Shown: positions 1 to 8,805 of the stretch, one piece after another
Layout: each line of letters begins with the position of its first letter
Position numbering within the stretch: the first letter of the stretch is position 1
NCBI RefSeq assembly: GCF_040151475.1
Contig: NZ_JBDKWG010000142.1
Coordinates: forward strand, 53,575-117,574
Source: CAXBNB01 sp040151475
Lineage (GTDB): Bacteria; Bacteroidota; Bacteroidia; Cytophagales; Cyclobacteriaceae
Length of the DNA: 64,000 nt
Direction of reading: 5' to 3'
Notes under the pieces: generated by a model
The model's input: only the letters and a program-made list of their open reading frames with translations
Database searches by the model: none
What the model was told of the DNA's origin: nothing
Program-made: the position numbers and the translations under genes

Positions 1-503
1 TCCACTGTTTTAGTGGAGATATCCAACAATTCGGCTACTTGCTTATAATTAAGCCCATCTTCTTTTACCATGCGATAAATAATGCGCCCTTTTTCCGGCA
101 AGGCATCAATGGCTTCATTGATTTTTTCATACAACTCTTGCGAGAGTAAGTCACTTTCAGGATTCTGATTTGTTCGAATGTATTTGAAATCTATTGAATC
201 CACTTCAATATGTACCAAATCCTTCTTTTTGTCCCTGACGGCATTCATCGTACGGTTTTTAGTAGCTGTAAACAGGTAGTTTTCTATGTGCTCAATCTCT
301 TGGAGTTTCTGTCTGTTTTTCCAAATAGTAGCAAACACATCCAACACAATTTCTTCTGCCAAAACAGAATTTCTAATCAGTGAGAAGGAAAAATGCAATA
401 GCCTGGGATAGTAGCAGTCGAAAAACTCCCTAAAGGCAATCTGATCTCCGTTATCACAGATACGAGCTAATACGGTTTCTATATTAATTGACCTTCTTTT
501 CAA
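1..503 (-). CDS. ECF-type RNA polymerase sigma factor (3' end cut by window edge)
   Basis: This is an extracytoplasmic-function sigma-70 factor that directs RNA polymerase to a specific regulon. The translation shows region 2 (REFFDCYYPRLLHFSFSLIR, then AEEIVLDVFATIWKNRQKL) and a region 4 helix-turn-helix (LPEKGRIIYRMVKEDGLNYK, then QVAELLDISTKTV), where the window ends. No in-frame ATG precedes region 2. An upstream in-frame TAG leaves a TTG codon at 503-501 as the best start, giving a product that begins LKRRSINIETVLARI. In Bacteroidota such genes often sit beside FecR-type anti-sigma and SusC/SusD genes. Any such partner would lie to the left of this window, so the regulon is unknown. The two oxidoreductases upstream on the same strand may or may not belong to it. 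The family call is firm; the exact start is not. Confidence 0.85.
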   Translation of the reverse strand, partial: MKRRSINIETVLARICDNGDQIAFREFFDCYYPRLLHFSFSLIRNSVLAEEIVLDVFATIWKNRQKLQEIEHIENYLFTATKNRTMNAVRDKKKDLVHIEVDSIDFKYIRTNQNPESDLLSQELYEKINEAIDALPEKGRIIYRMVKEDGLNYKQVAELLDISTKTV

Positions 504-614
504 GTGCCAGGGCTATTGAATGATCCAAAAATGACAATGTGGAAGAAAGCAATTTAATGCTATTATTTTATTAAATAAAAATGGAAACCGGAATTGACAA
601 ACTGCTATTCAATA

Positions 615-2273
615 CTAATCAAGCAAAAGTACTTGCCCCTGATTAAGAAGTTTGGCCTCTAAATCTTCATAAGACACATCCTGTACGGCTATATTTTTAT
701 CGATAGCAATACCGGCAGCTGTGGCAGCAGATTCACCAAGTATCATAAACACCGGTTCCATTCGAATAGAGCCAAAAGCTATGTGGCTTGAAGACACACA
801 CACAGGAACCAACAGGTTGGTACATTCCTTCTTTTTGGGAGTAAGTGACTGGTATGAAATCTGATACGGATGGTGTGGATGAACTCCAATGTCTCCTTCA
901 TTTTGCACGTAACCATCCTCCGTAATATAACGCTGGATATTGTGAGAATCCATGGTGTATGAACCCATACCGACCGGAGAGGGTACTTTTCGTTTTCCAA
1001 GTACATCATTTTCGGTAGTTACATATTCACCAATCATTCGGCGTGCCTCCCTGATGTATAATTGATGAGGCCAGTTGCCATTGTCTGTAAATTCATCTTT
1101 TGCCAGCCCCCATTCATTCATCTCATCTTGTATGTCTTTTGGTACTCTTGGGTCATTGGCTACAAAATACAACAAGCCTTTTTGGTAGTCTTCATGTTCC
1201 TTTATTATCTCTTTTCTTCTTTCATAAGATGCTTCAGGATAATCATAATTCATTCCTATATTGTCGCTACTGAATGGGCCGTGGTTGTTGGTATCCGTTT
1301 TCCTATTCGGAATCACATCAAACTTATTAAACCATTCTTTCCAACCTGTTTCAAATACTCTTGCTAATAATTCATATTGTTTTGGGTCGTAGTTTTCCGG
1401 TTTAGGAAATGGTACCCTGTTGTCGGGGTGATTGCTCATACAAGTACGGAAACAATAAGCCTGAACTTTGTTGTCACCATCTCCTCTCTTCCCAGGATTT
1501 TCAACAGATATCTTTGGCAACACACCACTGGTGCTATCACCAGGAATTTTATATGGGCTGATCTTCATATCGCCAAAGTGGTGGCCATGATGTAATACCC
1601 CAACCTGAATTCCATTCCATTCTTCATCATAAACATCTACAGCTTCCCGACCAACGTGATAACTCACTCCTGATGCTGCCATCAAATCCCCTTCATAAGT
1701 GGCATCAATAAATACTTTCCCTTTATAGGTTTTTCCACTCAGTGTAGTAAAAGATGTTATTTTACCATTTTCTACATTTACTCCTGTATTTCTGTCAAGC
1801 CATTCATTACGATAGATAGTTATATTATTCTCTGACACAAAATCTTCAAATACCTGCTCTGCAATATGTGGTTCAAAAATCCACATGGTTCTGTTTTTTC
1901 CGTCTATAGCAGGTGTACCCTGTCCCTTATTTCCATATTCGGATTTTTTCTCCCATTTCCATGCCGTATCATCGTTGTAATAAGTCCAGACCCTGTGATA
2001 AAACTCCCGTGACAGGCCACCTATGGTTTCTTTGTTACCTGTATCTGTGAATCCCAGCCCACCTGCAGAAAGCCCTCCCAAATGCGTGTCAGGAGAAACT
2101 ACAATTACTGATTTGCCGGAGCGAACTACCTCCACGGCAGCTATAATGGCTGCTGATGTTCCTCCATATATTATCACATCCGCTTTTTCTGATGAATCAT
2201 CAGGTGTACATGAAGAGAGGTAAAGTGCTAAAATGGCGAGATATAAGTAGATTGATTTGAAATAGCGATGCAT
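615..2273 (-). CDS. FAD-dependent oxidoreductase, lipoprotein (copy 2)
   Basis: The product is a 552-residue FAD-dependent oxidoreductase of the FAD_oxidored type, with unknown substrate. It starts with a lipoprotein signal ending LYLSSC (lipid-anchor Cys about residue 22), so it is probably attached in the envelope. A Rossmann-type dinucleotide-binding segment, DVIIYGGTSAAIIAA, lies near residues 32-46, followed by the family motifs HLGGLSAGGLGFTD and FIDATYEGDLMA. The C-terminal part carries MDSHNIQRY and RMEPVFMILGESAA, which recur in the neighbouring paralogue. The gene lies 33 bp downstream of that paralogue and is probably co-transcribed with it. In this phylum such enzymes are often found near polysaccharide-degradation genes, and the decayed sulfatase-like tail at 3973-4187 fits that setting, but no substrate can be named. 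Similar proteins are sometimes mislabelled xanthan lyase; nothing here supports lyase activity. Confidence 0.88.
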   Translation of the reverse strand: MHRYFKSIYLYLAILALYLSSCTPDDSSEKADVIIYGGTSAAIIAAVEVVRSGKSVIVVSPDTHLGGLSAGGLGFTDTGNKETIGGLSREFYHRVWTYYNDDTAWKWEKKSEYGNKGQGTPAIDGKNRTMWIFEPHIAEQVFEDFVSENNITIYRNEWLDRNTGVNVENGKITSFTTLSGKTYKGKVFIDATYEGDLMAASGVSYHVGREAVDVYDEEWNGIQVGVLHHGHHFGDMKISPYKIPGDSTSGVLPKISVENPGKRGDGDNKVQAYCFRTCMSNHPDNRVPFPKPENYDPKQYELLARVFETGWKEWFNKFDVIPNRKTDTNNHGPFSSDNIGMNYDYPEASYERRKEIIKEHEDYQKGLLYFVANDPRVPKDIQDEMNEWGLAKDEFTDNGNWPHQLYIREARRMIGEYVTTENDVLGKRKVPSPVGMGSYTMDSHNIQRYITEDGYVQNEGDIGVHPHHPYQISYQSLTPKKKECTNLLVPVCVSSSHIAFGSIRMEPVFMILGESAATAAGIAIDKNIAVQDVSYEDLEAKLLNQGQVLLLD

Positions 2274-2306
2274 GTTTTAGATTTATAGGTGAAAGGTATA
2301 GTCTTT

Positions 2307-3959
2307 TCAGTTTTTTAGAATCTGTTTGTCTTTAAGCAATATTTTTTCCAGTTTTTTGTAGTTGACATCCTGCACTGCTACTTTGTCGTCTATGGCTATG
2401 CAAGCTGCAGTTGCTGCTGACTGGCCAAGTATCATAAACACAGGCTCCATGCGAATGGAACCAAAAGCCATGTGGGTAGATGATGGGCAAGCAGGTACAA
2501 AGAGGTTGTTACATTCTTTCTTTTTAGGAACGATAGACTCGTAAGCAATCGGGTAAGGCCCAAAACCTCCAACTTCTACATCTCCTTCATTTTTCACGTA
2601 ACCTTCTTTGGTGACATACCTTTGGACATGATGTGAATCCATAGTATAAGCCCCCATGCCCACCGATTTTTCAACAGGTAATTTTTGTTTACAATGATTT
2701 TCTGTCATCACAAAATCACTGACCATACGACGCACTTCACGCACATAAAGCTGTGGTGACCAATTACCATATTTTTCGTATTCATCCTTTGGCAATCCCC
2801 ATCGACTGATCTCTTTTCTAATGGATTCAGGAATACGGGGATGGTAGGCCAGTGTCCACATCAGACCCAATTGATAGGTCTTGTGAGCCTCCCGGATTTT
2901 ATCTCTGGTTTCATAATCTCCTTCAGCATAATTATAGTTTCTGCCAATATAGTCAGTGGAAAACGGTCCTCTGTTGTTCCAATCCGTTTTTCGGTTGGGC
3001 ATATCAGACGGAATAAAGTAAGGTGATTTGGCTCCTGCTTCGATTGCTCTAAACAGCAATTCGTATTCCAGTTCATTGTAACCTTCCGGTTTTTTAAATG
3101 GAATTCTATTTTCAGGCGCATCAGTCAAGCACATCCGATAACAATATGCTTGTATTTTGCTGTCAGCAGTACCATCTCTTTGTATGTCTGGATTAATATT
3201 GGGCAGTAAGCCACTACTTGGTTCACCAGTTCTGATGTAGGGATCAACACCATCAGGAAATTGATGGTGTTTGGCTAATGCAGTCTGAACTCCATTTAAT
3301 GTTTCTCCATACTGATCGTTGCTTTCCCTACCTACTGTATAACTCACTCCCGATAGAGCCATTAAGTCTCCTTCGTAGGTGGCATCTATAAACATGTTGG
3401 CAGAAAACACCTTTCCGGATTCCATCTTGATCGTTTCAATCCTTCCTTTGTTGAGCTGCACTTCAGCACTCAGATCAAGTCTTTCATTGTATATGACTTT
3501 CACCTCATTTTCACGAATCATATCTTCGTAAATTTCCAATGCCATACTGGGCTCGAATGTCCACATCGCATCTTCTTGATTATTGGTACGTGTTTGGCCT
3601 CCGTCTTTGTATTCCTCTCGCTTCTGCCATTTCCAATTCTCAGGATCCTGATATTTTTTGGCTACCCTTTTATAAAATTCTCTTGAAAGGCCTCCAATAA
3701 CCTGCTTATTTCCAATATCGGTTTGTCCCAAACCTCCGGTAGTCAATCCTCCCAATCGGTCGGCAGGTTCAATTAACACGACCGTCTTACCCATTTTTTT
3801 TGCCTGAATAGCAGCTACAACTCCCGCCGATGTACCTCCATATACTACTATATCAAAAGTCGTATCACTGGTTTGGGCAAGAGAAAAAACCGATAAGTGT
3901 AAAAATATAATGGTTGAAAGTATGCAGAACCTTCTCGAATGATTTGATAAACAGGTCAT
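2307..3959 (-). CDS. FAD-dependent oxidoreductase, secreted (copy 1)
   Basis: This 550-residue protein is the tandem paralogue of the downstream gene and roughly half identical to it by eye across the full length. It has a Sec signal peptide ending near SVFSLAQ (about residue 29) but no lipobox Cys, so it is predicted to be periplasmic or released, unlike the lipoprotein copy. The dinucleotide-binding segment DIVVYGGTSAGVVAA is followed by DRLGGLTTGGLGQTD, and the conserved FIDATYEGDLMALSGVSY and MDSHHVQRYVTKEGY motifs are present. It is the first gene of the pair, with 33 bp before the next start. The substrate is unknown. Keeping two diverged but intact copies suggests either different substrates or different locations for one reaction; that is inference. 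Confidence 0.88.
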   Translation of the reverse strand: MTCLSNHSRRFCILSTIIFLHLSVFSLAQTSDTTFDIVVYGGTSAGVVAAIQAKKMGKTVVLIEPADRLGGLTTGGLGQTDIGNKQVIGGLSREFYKRVAKKYQDPENWKWQKREEYKDGGQTRTNNQEDAMWTFEPSMALEIYEDMIRENEVKVIYNERLDLSAEVQLNKGRIETIKMESGKVFSANMFIDATYEGDLMALSGVSYTVGRESNDQYGETLNGVQTALAKHHQFPDGVDPYIRTGEPSSGLLPNINPDIQRDGTADSKIQAYCYRMCLTDAPENRIPFKKPEGYNELEYELLFRAIEAGAKSPYFIPSDMPNRKTDWNNRGPFSTDYIGRNYNYAEGDYETRDKIREAHKTYQLGLMWTLAYHPRIPESIRKEISRWGLPKDEYEKYGNWSPQLYVREVRRMVSDFVMTENHCKQKLPVEKSVGMGAYTMDSHHVQRYVTKEGYVKNEGDVEVGGFGPYPIAYESIVPKKKECNNLFVPACPSSTHMAFGSIRMEPVFMILGQSAATAACIAIDDKVAVQDVNYKKLEKILLKDKQILKN

Positions 3960-3972
3960 AAATTATGTTTTA

Positions 3973-4187
3973 TTATTTGTTTGCAATTTCTTCAGGGTAG
4001 TATTTCATTGGATAATTAGGGCTGAATATAATCATATTATTCCATGTGGCAAGATCATTATTCAGATCAAAAAATTGTTCTTCACATGTATAATTACATA
4101 AAAACAGTTCTTACTCCCGGTAAGTGTAATATGATATGGTTTCCAAATTAGACTTTGTATAAAATAAATATATTTATACCTATACCT
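3973..4187 (-). pseudogene. Probable decayed C-terminal end of a secreted sulfatase
   Basis: This gap between genes keeps two reading-frame pieces that look like the end of an S1-type sulfatase. The first, in one frame near 4187-4160, reads YWSFARYRYKYIYF and resembles the sulfatase RTxRYKYI segment. The second, in another frame from about 4088 to a stop at 3975-3973, reads EEQFFDLNNDLATWNNM and resembles the usual ELYDLxNDPxEWNNL signature. The spacing of about 25 codons between them is what an intact sulfatase would have. A stop codon and a frame change separate the pieces, and the upstream catalytic part (C/S-x-P-x-R) is absent. The call rests on motif likeness read by eye; no alignment was run. 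Confidence 0.4.
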
Positions 4188-4249
4188 TGCGAAACTCCAG
4201 TATTTCCCATTTCTCTTATTATAACTTTTCTGAAATTCTTTGCGAAGCA

Positions 4250-6160
4250 TTAGGTTTTATCTACAAAAACAGCTTTGGATTTATCCGCTTTGATTACTTT
4301 CTGGCAAAAGTTTCTGTAGTCTTCATAGAGTTCTTTTGGGAAACGGCCCTTATTGTATTCCCTTCTTCTGACATAGATAAGTTTGCCGTCTTCAAAGGAA
4401 ACTGCCGAGTTGTATTTACCAAATTCTGAAATAATTTCTACAGGTTCGGGTAAATATTCGGAATGTAAATGGGCAGGAATTTGATATACCACCGTATCTA
4501 CATCTATTCCTTGAAAATCCAGCACCAAATCGGTTTTTCGCTCTTCGTATTTTTTAGGAACATAAGTATCCTTGTTTAACAAATTAAGCCCAAGGAAAAC
4601 CCGCTTGCCATTTGGTTTTGCCATTCTGGGAATATCTACTTTCATATTCTGAACAACCGAAGGTATTTTGTTCTTTATTTCGTCGAAACTAAAATCCTGA
4701 ATAGTAAAGTCTGGTATTTCAGTGTTCTTATAGATCCATTTTCTTTGCTCTTCACTTCCATTATTTAAATACTGATTGACATTTTTGTTTTCATATTGCA
4801 ATCCAGAGTAAACTATTTCCACGTTGGCCTGAGCACTTCCATCCTTTGAAACATTCACTTGAGCTACTGTATGTTGAGTGTTTATTTGTTTGTTGTAAAC
4901 CGGAGTATGAACGATTTTCCCTCCATCCTCAGCAATCAATAGCACATCTCTATCTCCGGTAAAACTTCCCATGTAACCGAAAGGGTTGGTCTGGCTGGTA
5001 CACTCCAACCACAACGTGTCCTGCTTGTTTGGCACACACAAAATGGCATGGTTAAATCTACTTGCAGAAAAATCCGGATCTAGTTCAGGAGGATTATCAC
5101 CAGCATAAACAAGGGTATAATTTGAAGGAATGTTTACGGCTTTCAATAAGGAATACGCATAGTTAGAAAGTGCCTTACAATCCCCATATCCCAAGTCATC
5201 TACCACTGATGCAGGAAAAGGCTGATAGCCCCCAATACCTAATTGAATGCTTACATACCTGGTTTTATCCTGCATATATTGATACACTGCATGCACCTTA
5301 TCTTCAACTGATTCGAAACTTCCTGTAATACTTTTTATTTCCTGAACCGTCTCTGGCGGCAAATCTGAACGGCCACTATTGAGTCCGGCAATCCATTTCC
5401 CAAATGAAGACCAGGTACTTAAGTCTCCATCATAACCATCGTAATGAAATTTAGAAGGAGAACAATATATTATGGGACACATTTCACTAAACGGTGGCCC
5501 ATTTGATTCTCTTTCTTTTGATTTCAAATTGTTAAACTGAATATTCAAATAAACTATCCCGTCCTTTTCTGCTCGATCAAATTCTTTATCAATATTGTGG
5601 TATTTAATTCGGGGTAAAAACTCCAATGGAGAAGAAATAGAAAAAAGAGAGTTGATCACAGAAACATTTTGACCAGGCAATACTGACCAACTGGGAATAT
5701 GATAGGTAAACTTATATTCTATCTCTATTTCAAATTCTACAATATAAGGGTAGTCACTTTGTTTTAAATCCGCATGTTGGTACCGATTGTCATCGAAGAT
5801 AGTATTTCCAGAGGTAGCACTTTGATCTATTATTTCAGATTTTTTAAGCTTTTCATGCTCATTTCCATTCTGGTCATATACTACACCTTTGAAGGAGTTG
5901 ATCTTTGAAAGTTTATCATACCCTATGGTTTTTGTGGCATAGAATTTTCCTTTAGCGTTAAGAATTGCCGCAACACTGTGAATAGAATATACTGCACGGT
6001 TATCTGATTTGATTTCATATTTTCCTTCATCCAAAAAATAAACCACATTGGCATTTTCTTTCAAAGAATCGGGTATAGCTTCTATGCTGTATTTGACCTG
6101 TCCGAATGCCACAGCAGACGACAAATAGAAAAGTAAGAAAAAAGAAAATTTATACTTCAT
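4250..6160 (-). CDS. DUF3857/transglutaminase-like protein with intact catalytic residues
   Basis: The 636-residue product has a signal peptide ending near AVAFGQ, an N-terminal DUF3857 domain and a transglutaminase-like core. The core shows a candidate Cys in DLGYGDCKALSNYAY (about residue 329), a His in RFNHAILCVP (about residue 370), and a Glu in LWLECTSQTNPFGY at the usual Asp position. It is therefore predicted to be a periplasmic cysteine peptidase or transglutaminase-like enzyme of unknown substrate. I chose the ATG at 6160 because it overlaps the upstream stop as TGATG, typical of translational coupling; a GTG three bases earlier is possible. The upstream neighbour is a paralogue that lacks the catalytic residues, so the two probably act together. 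Its 3' end is followed by the sulfatase-like remnant. Confidence 0.85.
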   Translation of the reverse strand: MKYKFSFFLLFYLSSAVAFGQVKYSIEAIPDSLKENANVVYFLDEGKYEIKSDNRAVYSIHSVAAILNAKGKFYATKTIGYDKLSKINSFKGVVYDQNGNEHEKLKKSEIIDQSATSGNTIFDDNRYQHADLKQSDYPYIVEFEIEIEYKFTYHIPSWSVLPGQNVSVINSLFSISSPLEFLPRIKYHNIDKEFDRAEKDGIVYLNIQFNNLKSKERESNGPPFSEMCPIIYCSPSKFHYDGYDGDLSTWSSFGKWIAGLNSGRSDLPPETVQEIKSITGSFESVEDKVHAVYQYMQDKTRYVSIQLGIGGYQPFPASVVDDLGYGDCKALSNYAYSLLKAVNIPSNYTLVYAGDNPPELDPDFSASRFNHAILCVPNKQDTLWLECTSQTNPFGYMGSFTGDRDVLLIAEDGGKIVHTPVYNKQINTQHTVAQVNVSKDGSAQANVEIVYSGLQYENKNVNQYLNNGSEEQRKWIYKNTEIPDFTIQDFSFDEIKNKIPSVVQNMKVDIPRMAKPNGKRVFLGLNLLNKDTYVPKKYEERKTDLVLDFQGIDVDTVVYQIPAHLHSEYLPEPVEIISEFGKYNSAVSFEDGKLIYVRRREYNKGRFPKELYEDYRNFCQKVIKADKSKAVFVDKT

Positions 6161-8187
6161 CACACTTTTTTAAGAACCAATTGCTCATTCTGTTTCGCCA
6201 CTATTTGAGCGAAAAACTCTTTGATATAAGCATATTCGTTCATTACAAACAAAGTTTTATAAATATTGAGTTTACTCATAACTATCAACTTACCTCCACT
6301 CATCATCACGGAGTAAACAAATCTGCCAGCTCTGTCAGGCAGCAGCACAGTGAAAGGTTTGACAGGAGCCTCCAATTGATAACCCTCTGGCAATGTATAA
6401 GTGACATAATAAACTTCTTCAATAGGACATGAAAAATCTATAGGGTATTCTCTTTTTTCCAATGAAAATGGGTTTTTTTCATACTTGCCGGAAAGTAAAG
6501 GATCCAGATAAATGATATCTCCTAAACTTTCGACACCACTATTTATTTCTGCATCATATTTTACCACAAAGGGTTTGTCGTAATCCTGCTCATTTTCTAC
6601 TTCTATCTTTTCAATTTCCCATTTAGAATTTGACTTTAAATCTGTTATAAAATCTTCCTGTCCTTTGCTGAAATACTTTTTTCTTTCACTCAGTCCATTA
6701 TAGCCTTCAAAATTGAAGTGTAGAAAACCTGACAGTTCTCCGTCTTCGGTTATGTTTATTTCTCCACCTACCTTGGTTGATTTATTATATGTAGAAGGAA
6801 TATCCACCCATCCGTGATTGGTTTCAGAGATAACATACCCTTGTCCGTTAAGGCATCTTTCCGGAAGGGCAGTGATAGGTAAATATGGCTCGGTGGCATC
6901 AAGTAACATGATATTTTCTCCAAGTTGCACTTTGCAAATCACATAATTGAACTGGCTGGAAACAGCAATATGAGTTCTTACCATTCCATGATCTCTGGTA
7001 CTTATGATTACAGGATCTGCATTTATACCAGCCTTTTTCAACATACTGGTCAACAACAGGTTAATTTCAGCAGAAGACCCTTCCCCATCGTCATAAGGTT
7101 TTTTCAGGTTGCTTTCCAGGTATTTGGTCTTGTTTCCATTCCATTTCACTTTTTTCTTAACAAAAGCATATATCTTATTCACTCTGTCTTCTTCAGAATC
7201 CTGATCAGATATTATGCCATCCAGTTCCTTCTTCAAAAAACCGGAACTCTCTACCTTCCCTCCAAAAAAATCATAATCCAAAAATTGTTTGTTTACCTCT
7301 TCCCATGTTCCTCTCAGATACCTTATAGGTTGATTAGGGAATTTTGTGCTTTCCAATTCAAAACTTACCCTTGAAATGTAGTTTTTAGAGGTAGTCATAT
7401 AAGGTTCCGAAATAAACGCAGGAACATCCTTGGCCACCCATCTGTTAATTACATTTTGAGCATCATAGTCATTTGTATATCCTGAGTTTCGCTCACCCGA
7501 TACCGGGTCAATACCACTACTTACCCTGATGGTAAAGCTTTGTCTTCCGCTTTCTTGCTCTTGAATAAACATAGGAATATATCCCTGGAAATTTTTTTGA
7601 TACCTGTAATATTCAATAAAGCTGGCACGGTACTCACTCCAGGCAACAGGAATCTGATACTGAAACTGCCAACCCCTGTAATTGAAATAAAAATCTGACC
7701 TTATTGAATAAGTGAATTCTATGATTGATCCTTCTTTTACATTGGGCATAGTGAACTTTACTTTGTCATAATTGTCATCTACATTTTCATTGAATATAGA
7801 CTCTTTTTCCAGTTTTGTCTTTTCAACCTTACTCCCATCAAGATTATAAGTCACTCCCTTTAGCCCGCTAAATACCTCTTTTCTACCGTCACTATTGTAC
7901 AGCATGACTTCATGGTCTGCCCATGCATAGCCGTCTTTGTTAATGATTTTTATTCTAACATGCCTTTCAAAAATCACCTGAAATTGATCGTTACCATAGT
8001 CAAAATGAGAAGTGCCATAATCCATTAAAATTACGGCATTGGCATTGGTGTCTTTTTCATAGAGTTTCATTTTTAGCTGTTCCAAAGGGACATCTCCAAA
8101 TTTAATCGGAGGCTTTTCAGAATAACCTGCCAAGGGGATGAGCAGAAAAATAAGCACCAGGGCAAAAGGAGGTTTTGCAAGTTTCAT
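6160..8187 (-). CDS. DUF3857/transglutaminase-fold protein, catalytic residues lost
   Basis: This 675-residue protein has a signal peptide (PLAGYS near residue 20), a DUF3857 domain and a transglutaminase-like fold. At the expected Cys position it reads GEGSSAEINLLL, and at the expected His position QFNYVICKV, while the Asp of LLDATEPYLP remains. Cys and His are thus replaced by Ser and Tyr, so it is probably a non-catalytic binding or scaffold member of the family. Its TGA stop shares a base with the start of the downstream paralogue that keeps the residues, which implies coupled translation and perhaps a complex. A perfect 25-bp palindrome lies 30 bp upstream of the start. Family membership is clear; the partner role is inference. 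Confidence 0.83.
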   Translation of the reverse strand: MKLAKPPFALVLIFLLIPLAGYSEKPPIKFGDVPLEQLKMKLYEKDTNANAVILMDYGTSHFDYGNDQFQVIFERHVRIKIINKDGYAWADHEVMLYNSDGRKEVFSGLKGVTYNLDGSKVEKTKLEKESIFNENVDDNYDKVKFTMPNVKEGSIIEFTYSIRSDFYFNYRGWQFQYQIPVAWSEYRASFIEYYRYQKNFQGYIPMFIQEQESGRQSFTIRVSSGIDPVSGERNSGYTNDYDAQNVINRWVAKDVPAFISEPYMTTSKNYISRVSFELESTKFPNQPIRYLRGTWEEVNKQFLDYDFFGGKVESSGFLKKELDGIISDQDSEEDRVNKIYAFVKKKVKWNGNKTKYLESNLKKPYDDGEGSSAEINLLLTSMLKKAGINADPVIISTRDHGMVRTHIAVSSQFNYVICKVQLGENIMLLDATEPYLPITALPERCLNGQGYVISETNHGWVDIPSTYNKSTKVGGEINITEDGELSGFLHFNFEGYNGLSERKKYFSKGQEDFITDLKSNSKWEIEKIEVENEQDYDKPFVVKYDAEINSGVESLGDIIYLDPLLSGKYEKNPFSLEKREYPIDFSCPIEEVYYVTYTLPEGYQLEAPVKPFTVLLPDRAGRFVYSVMMSGGKLIVMSKLNIYKTLFVMNEYAYIKEFFAQIVAKQNEQLVLKKV

Positions 8188-8216
8188 AAAGTTGGTAGTT
8201 TAGATTGGTCTGCTCC

Positions 8217-8241
8217 AATTTAATTAATGATTAATTAAATT
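8217..8241. promoter_or_regulatory. Perfect 25-bp AT-only palindrome upstream of DUF3857 operon
   Basis: Twelve-base arms read AATTTAATTAAT and ATTAATTAAATT around a single central G. The site lies 30 bp before the start codon at 8187, where a promoter-proximal operator would be expected. Because it is built only of A and T it could also arise by chance in AT-rich DNA, and no matching regulator is visible nearby. Confidence 0.3.
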
Positions 8242-8472
8242 AATAACCCTTCTTACCAGAAATATTTCTAAAATGAATAAATAAAAACCAAATCATGAGA
8301 TTAGTACTATCATAAACTGTTTTTATTATATTGTGAACCCAAAGACAATAGAATAGAGATGATCAGGTGTAGTTTTTGATAGAAGCCTCTATCATAATCT
8401 GTACATCGAAGCTAGTGTTCATCGCAGAATCAATCATTTCAATTCTTTTTTTATAGTGTAACATTTTGATAT

Positions 8473-8508
8473 AAAAAAAATCCCAATCACTTTATTATGA
8501 TTGGGATT
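8473..8508 (-). terminator. Rho-independent terminator at the end of the RHS locus
   Basis: Read on the minus strand, 11-base arms AATCCCAATCA and TGATTGGGATT enclose an 8-base loop and are followed directly by a run of eight T. This is a textbook intrinsic terminator and would end transcripts coming from the RHS region. The hairpin is one end of the 119-bp repeat described separately. Confidence 0.7.
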
Positions 8509-8597
8509 CCATTTGCTTCTGTACACATAGACCGAGACTAAGTCTCTGCTTTTCATTGATTACTTTCAAGTCTCCTTCGGAAGACTTAAAAGAACGG
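8479..8597. repeat. 119-bp direct repeat, copy 1
   Basis: This unit recurs at 8663-8781 with five differences by eye. It contains three self-complementary parts: the AATCCCAATCA hairpin, a short GAGACTAAGTCTC palindrome, and a stem AAGTCTCC/GAAGACTT closing on a cTTCGg tetraloop. No transposase and no obvious target-site duplication accompany it. It looks like the trailing end of an RHS cassette or a REP-like element rather than an insertion sequence. Confidence 0.75.
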
Positions 8598-8598
8598 G

Positions 8599-8658
8599 GT
8601 CAATGCCTTTGTTCAGGTCTTTGACCATATTGCCGTTGGCATCATAGAGGTATTCTTC
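8599..8658 (-). pseudogene. 60-bp scrap of the RHS gene
   Basis: This stretch matches 14366-14425 inside the large RHS gene at 59 of 60 positions by eye. On the minus strand it encodes EEYLYDANGNMVKDLNKGID, exactly the RHS reading frame there. It has no start, continues into repeat sequence on both sides, and cannot make a useful protein. It is a relic of recombination between RHS cassettes. Confidence 0.85.
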
Positions 8659-8662
8659 ATCG

Positions 8663-8781
8663 AATCCCAATCACTTTATTATGATTGGGATTCCTTTTAC
8701 TTCTGTACACATAGACCGAGACCAAGTCTCTGCTTTTCACTCATTACTTTCAAGTCTCCTTCGGAAGACTTAAAAGAACGG
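8663..8781. repeat. 119-bp direct repeat, copy 2
   Basis: This is the second copy of the unit at 8479-8597. The same three hairpins are present. Here the AATCCCAATCA hairpin is followed on the minus strand by the RHS scrap instead of a T-run, so it is unlikely to work as a strong terminator. The two copies therefore bracket the scrap at 8599-8658. Confidence 0.75.
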
Positions 8782-8805
8782 ATTTTTGATTTCTTTACAA
8801 AATAA

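Noticed and set aside
490..520. Sigma-54 promoter suggested by TGGCAC near the ECF gene
   Set aside because: TGGCAC is not followed by TTGC at the required distance, and it lies within the predicted start region.
4062..4250. 62-codon minus-strand frame as an intact small gene
   Set aside because: Its motifs fit a decayed sulfatase better, it overlaps the neighbouring gene end, and the better C-terminal signature lies in another frame.
6925..7374. 149-codon open frame on the plus strand
   Set aside because: It lies fully opposite the DUF3857 gene, has no signal or domain, and mirrors the codon pattern of the real gene.
8479..8781. Two 119-bp repeats as a minimal CRISPR array or miniature transposon
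   Set aside because: Only two units occur, they are too long for CRISPR repeats, the spacer is an RHS scrap, and there are no terminal inverted repeats with target duplications or a transposase.
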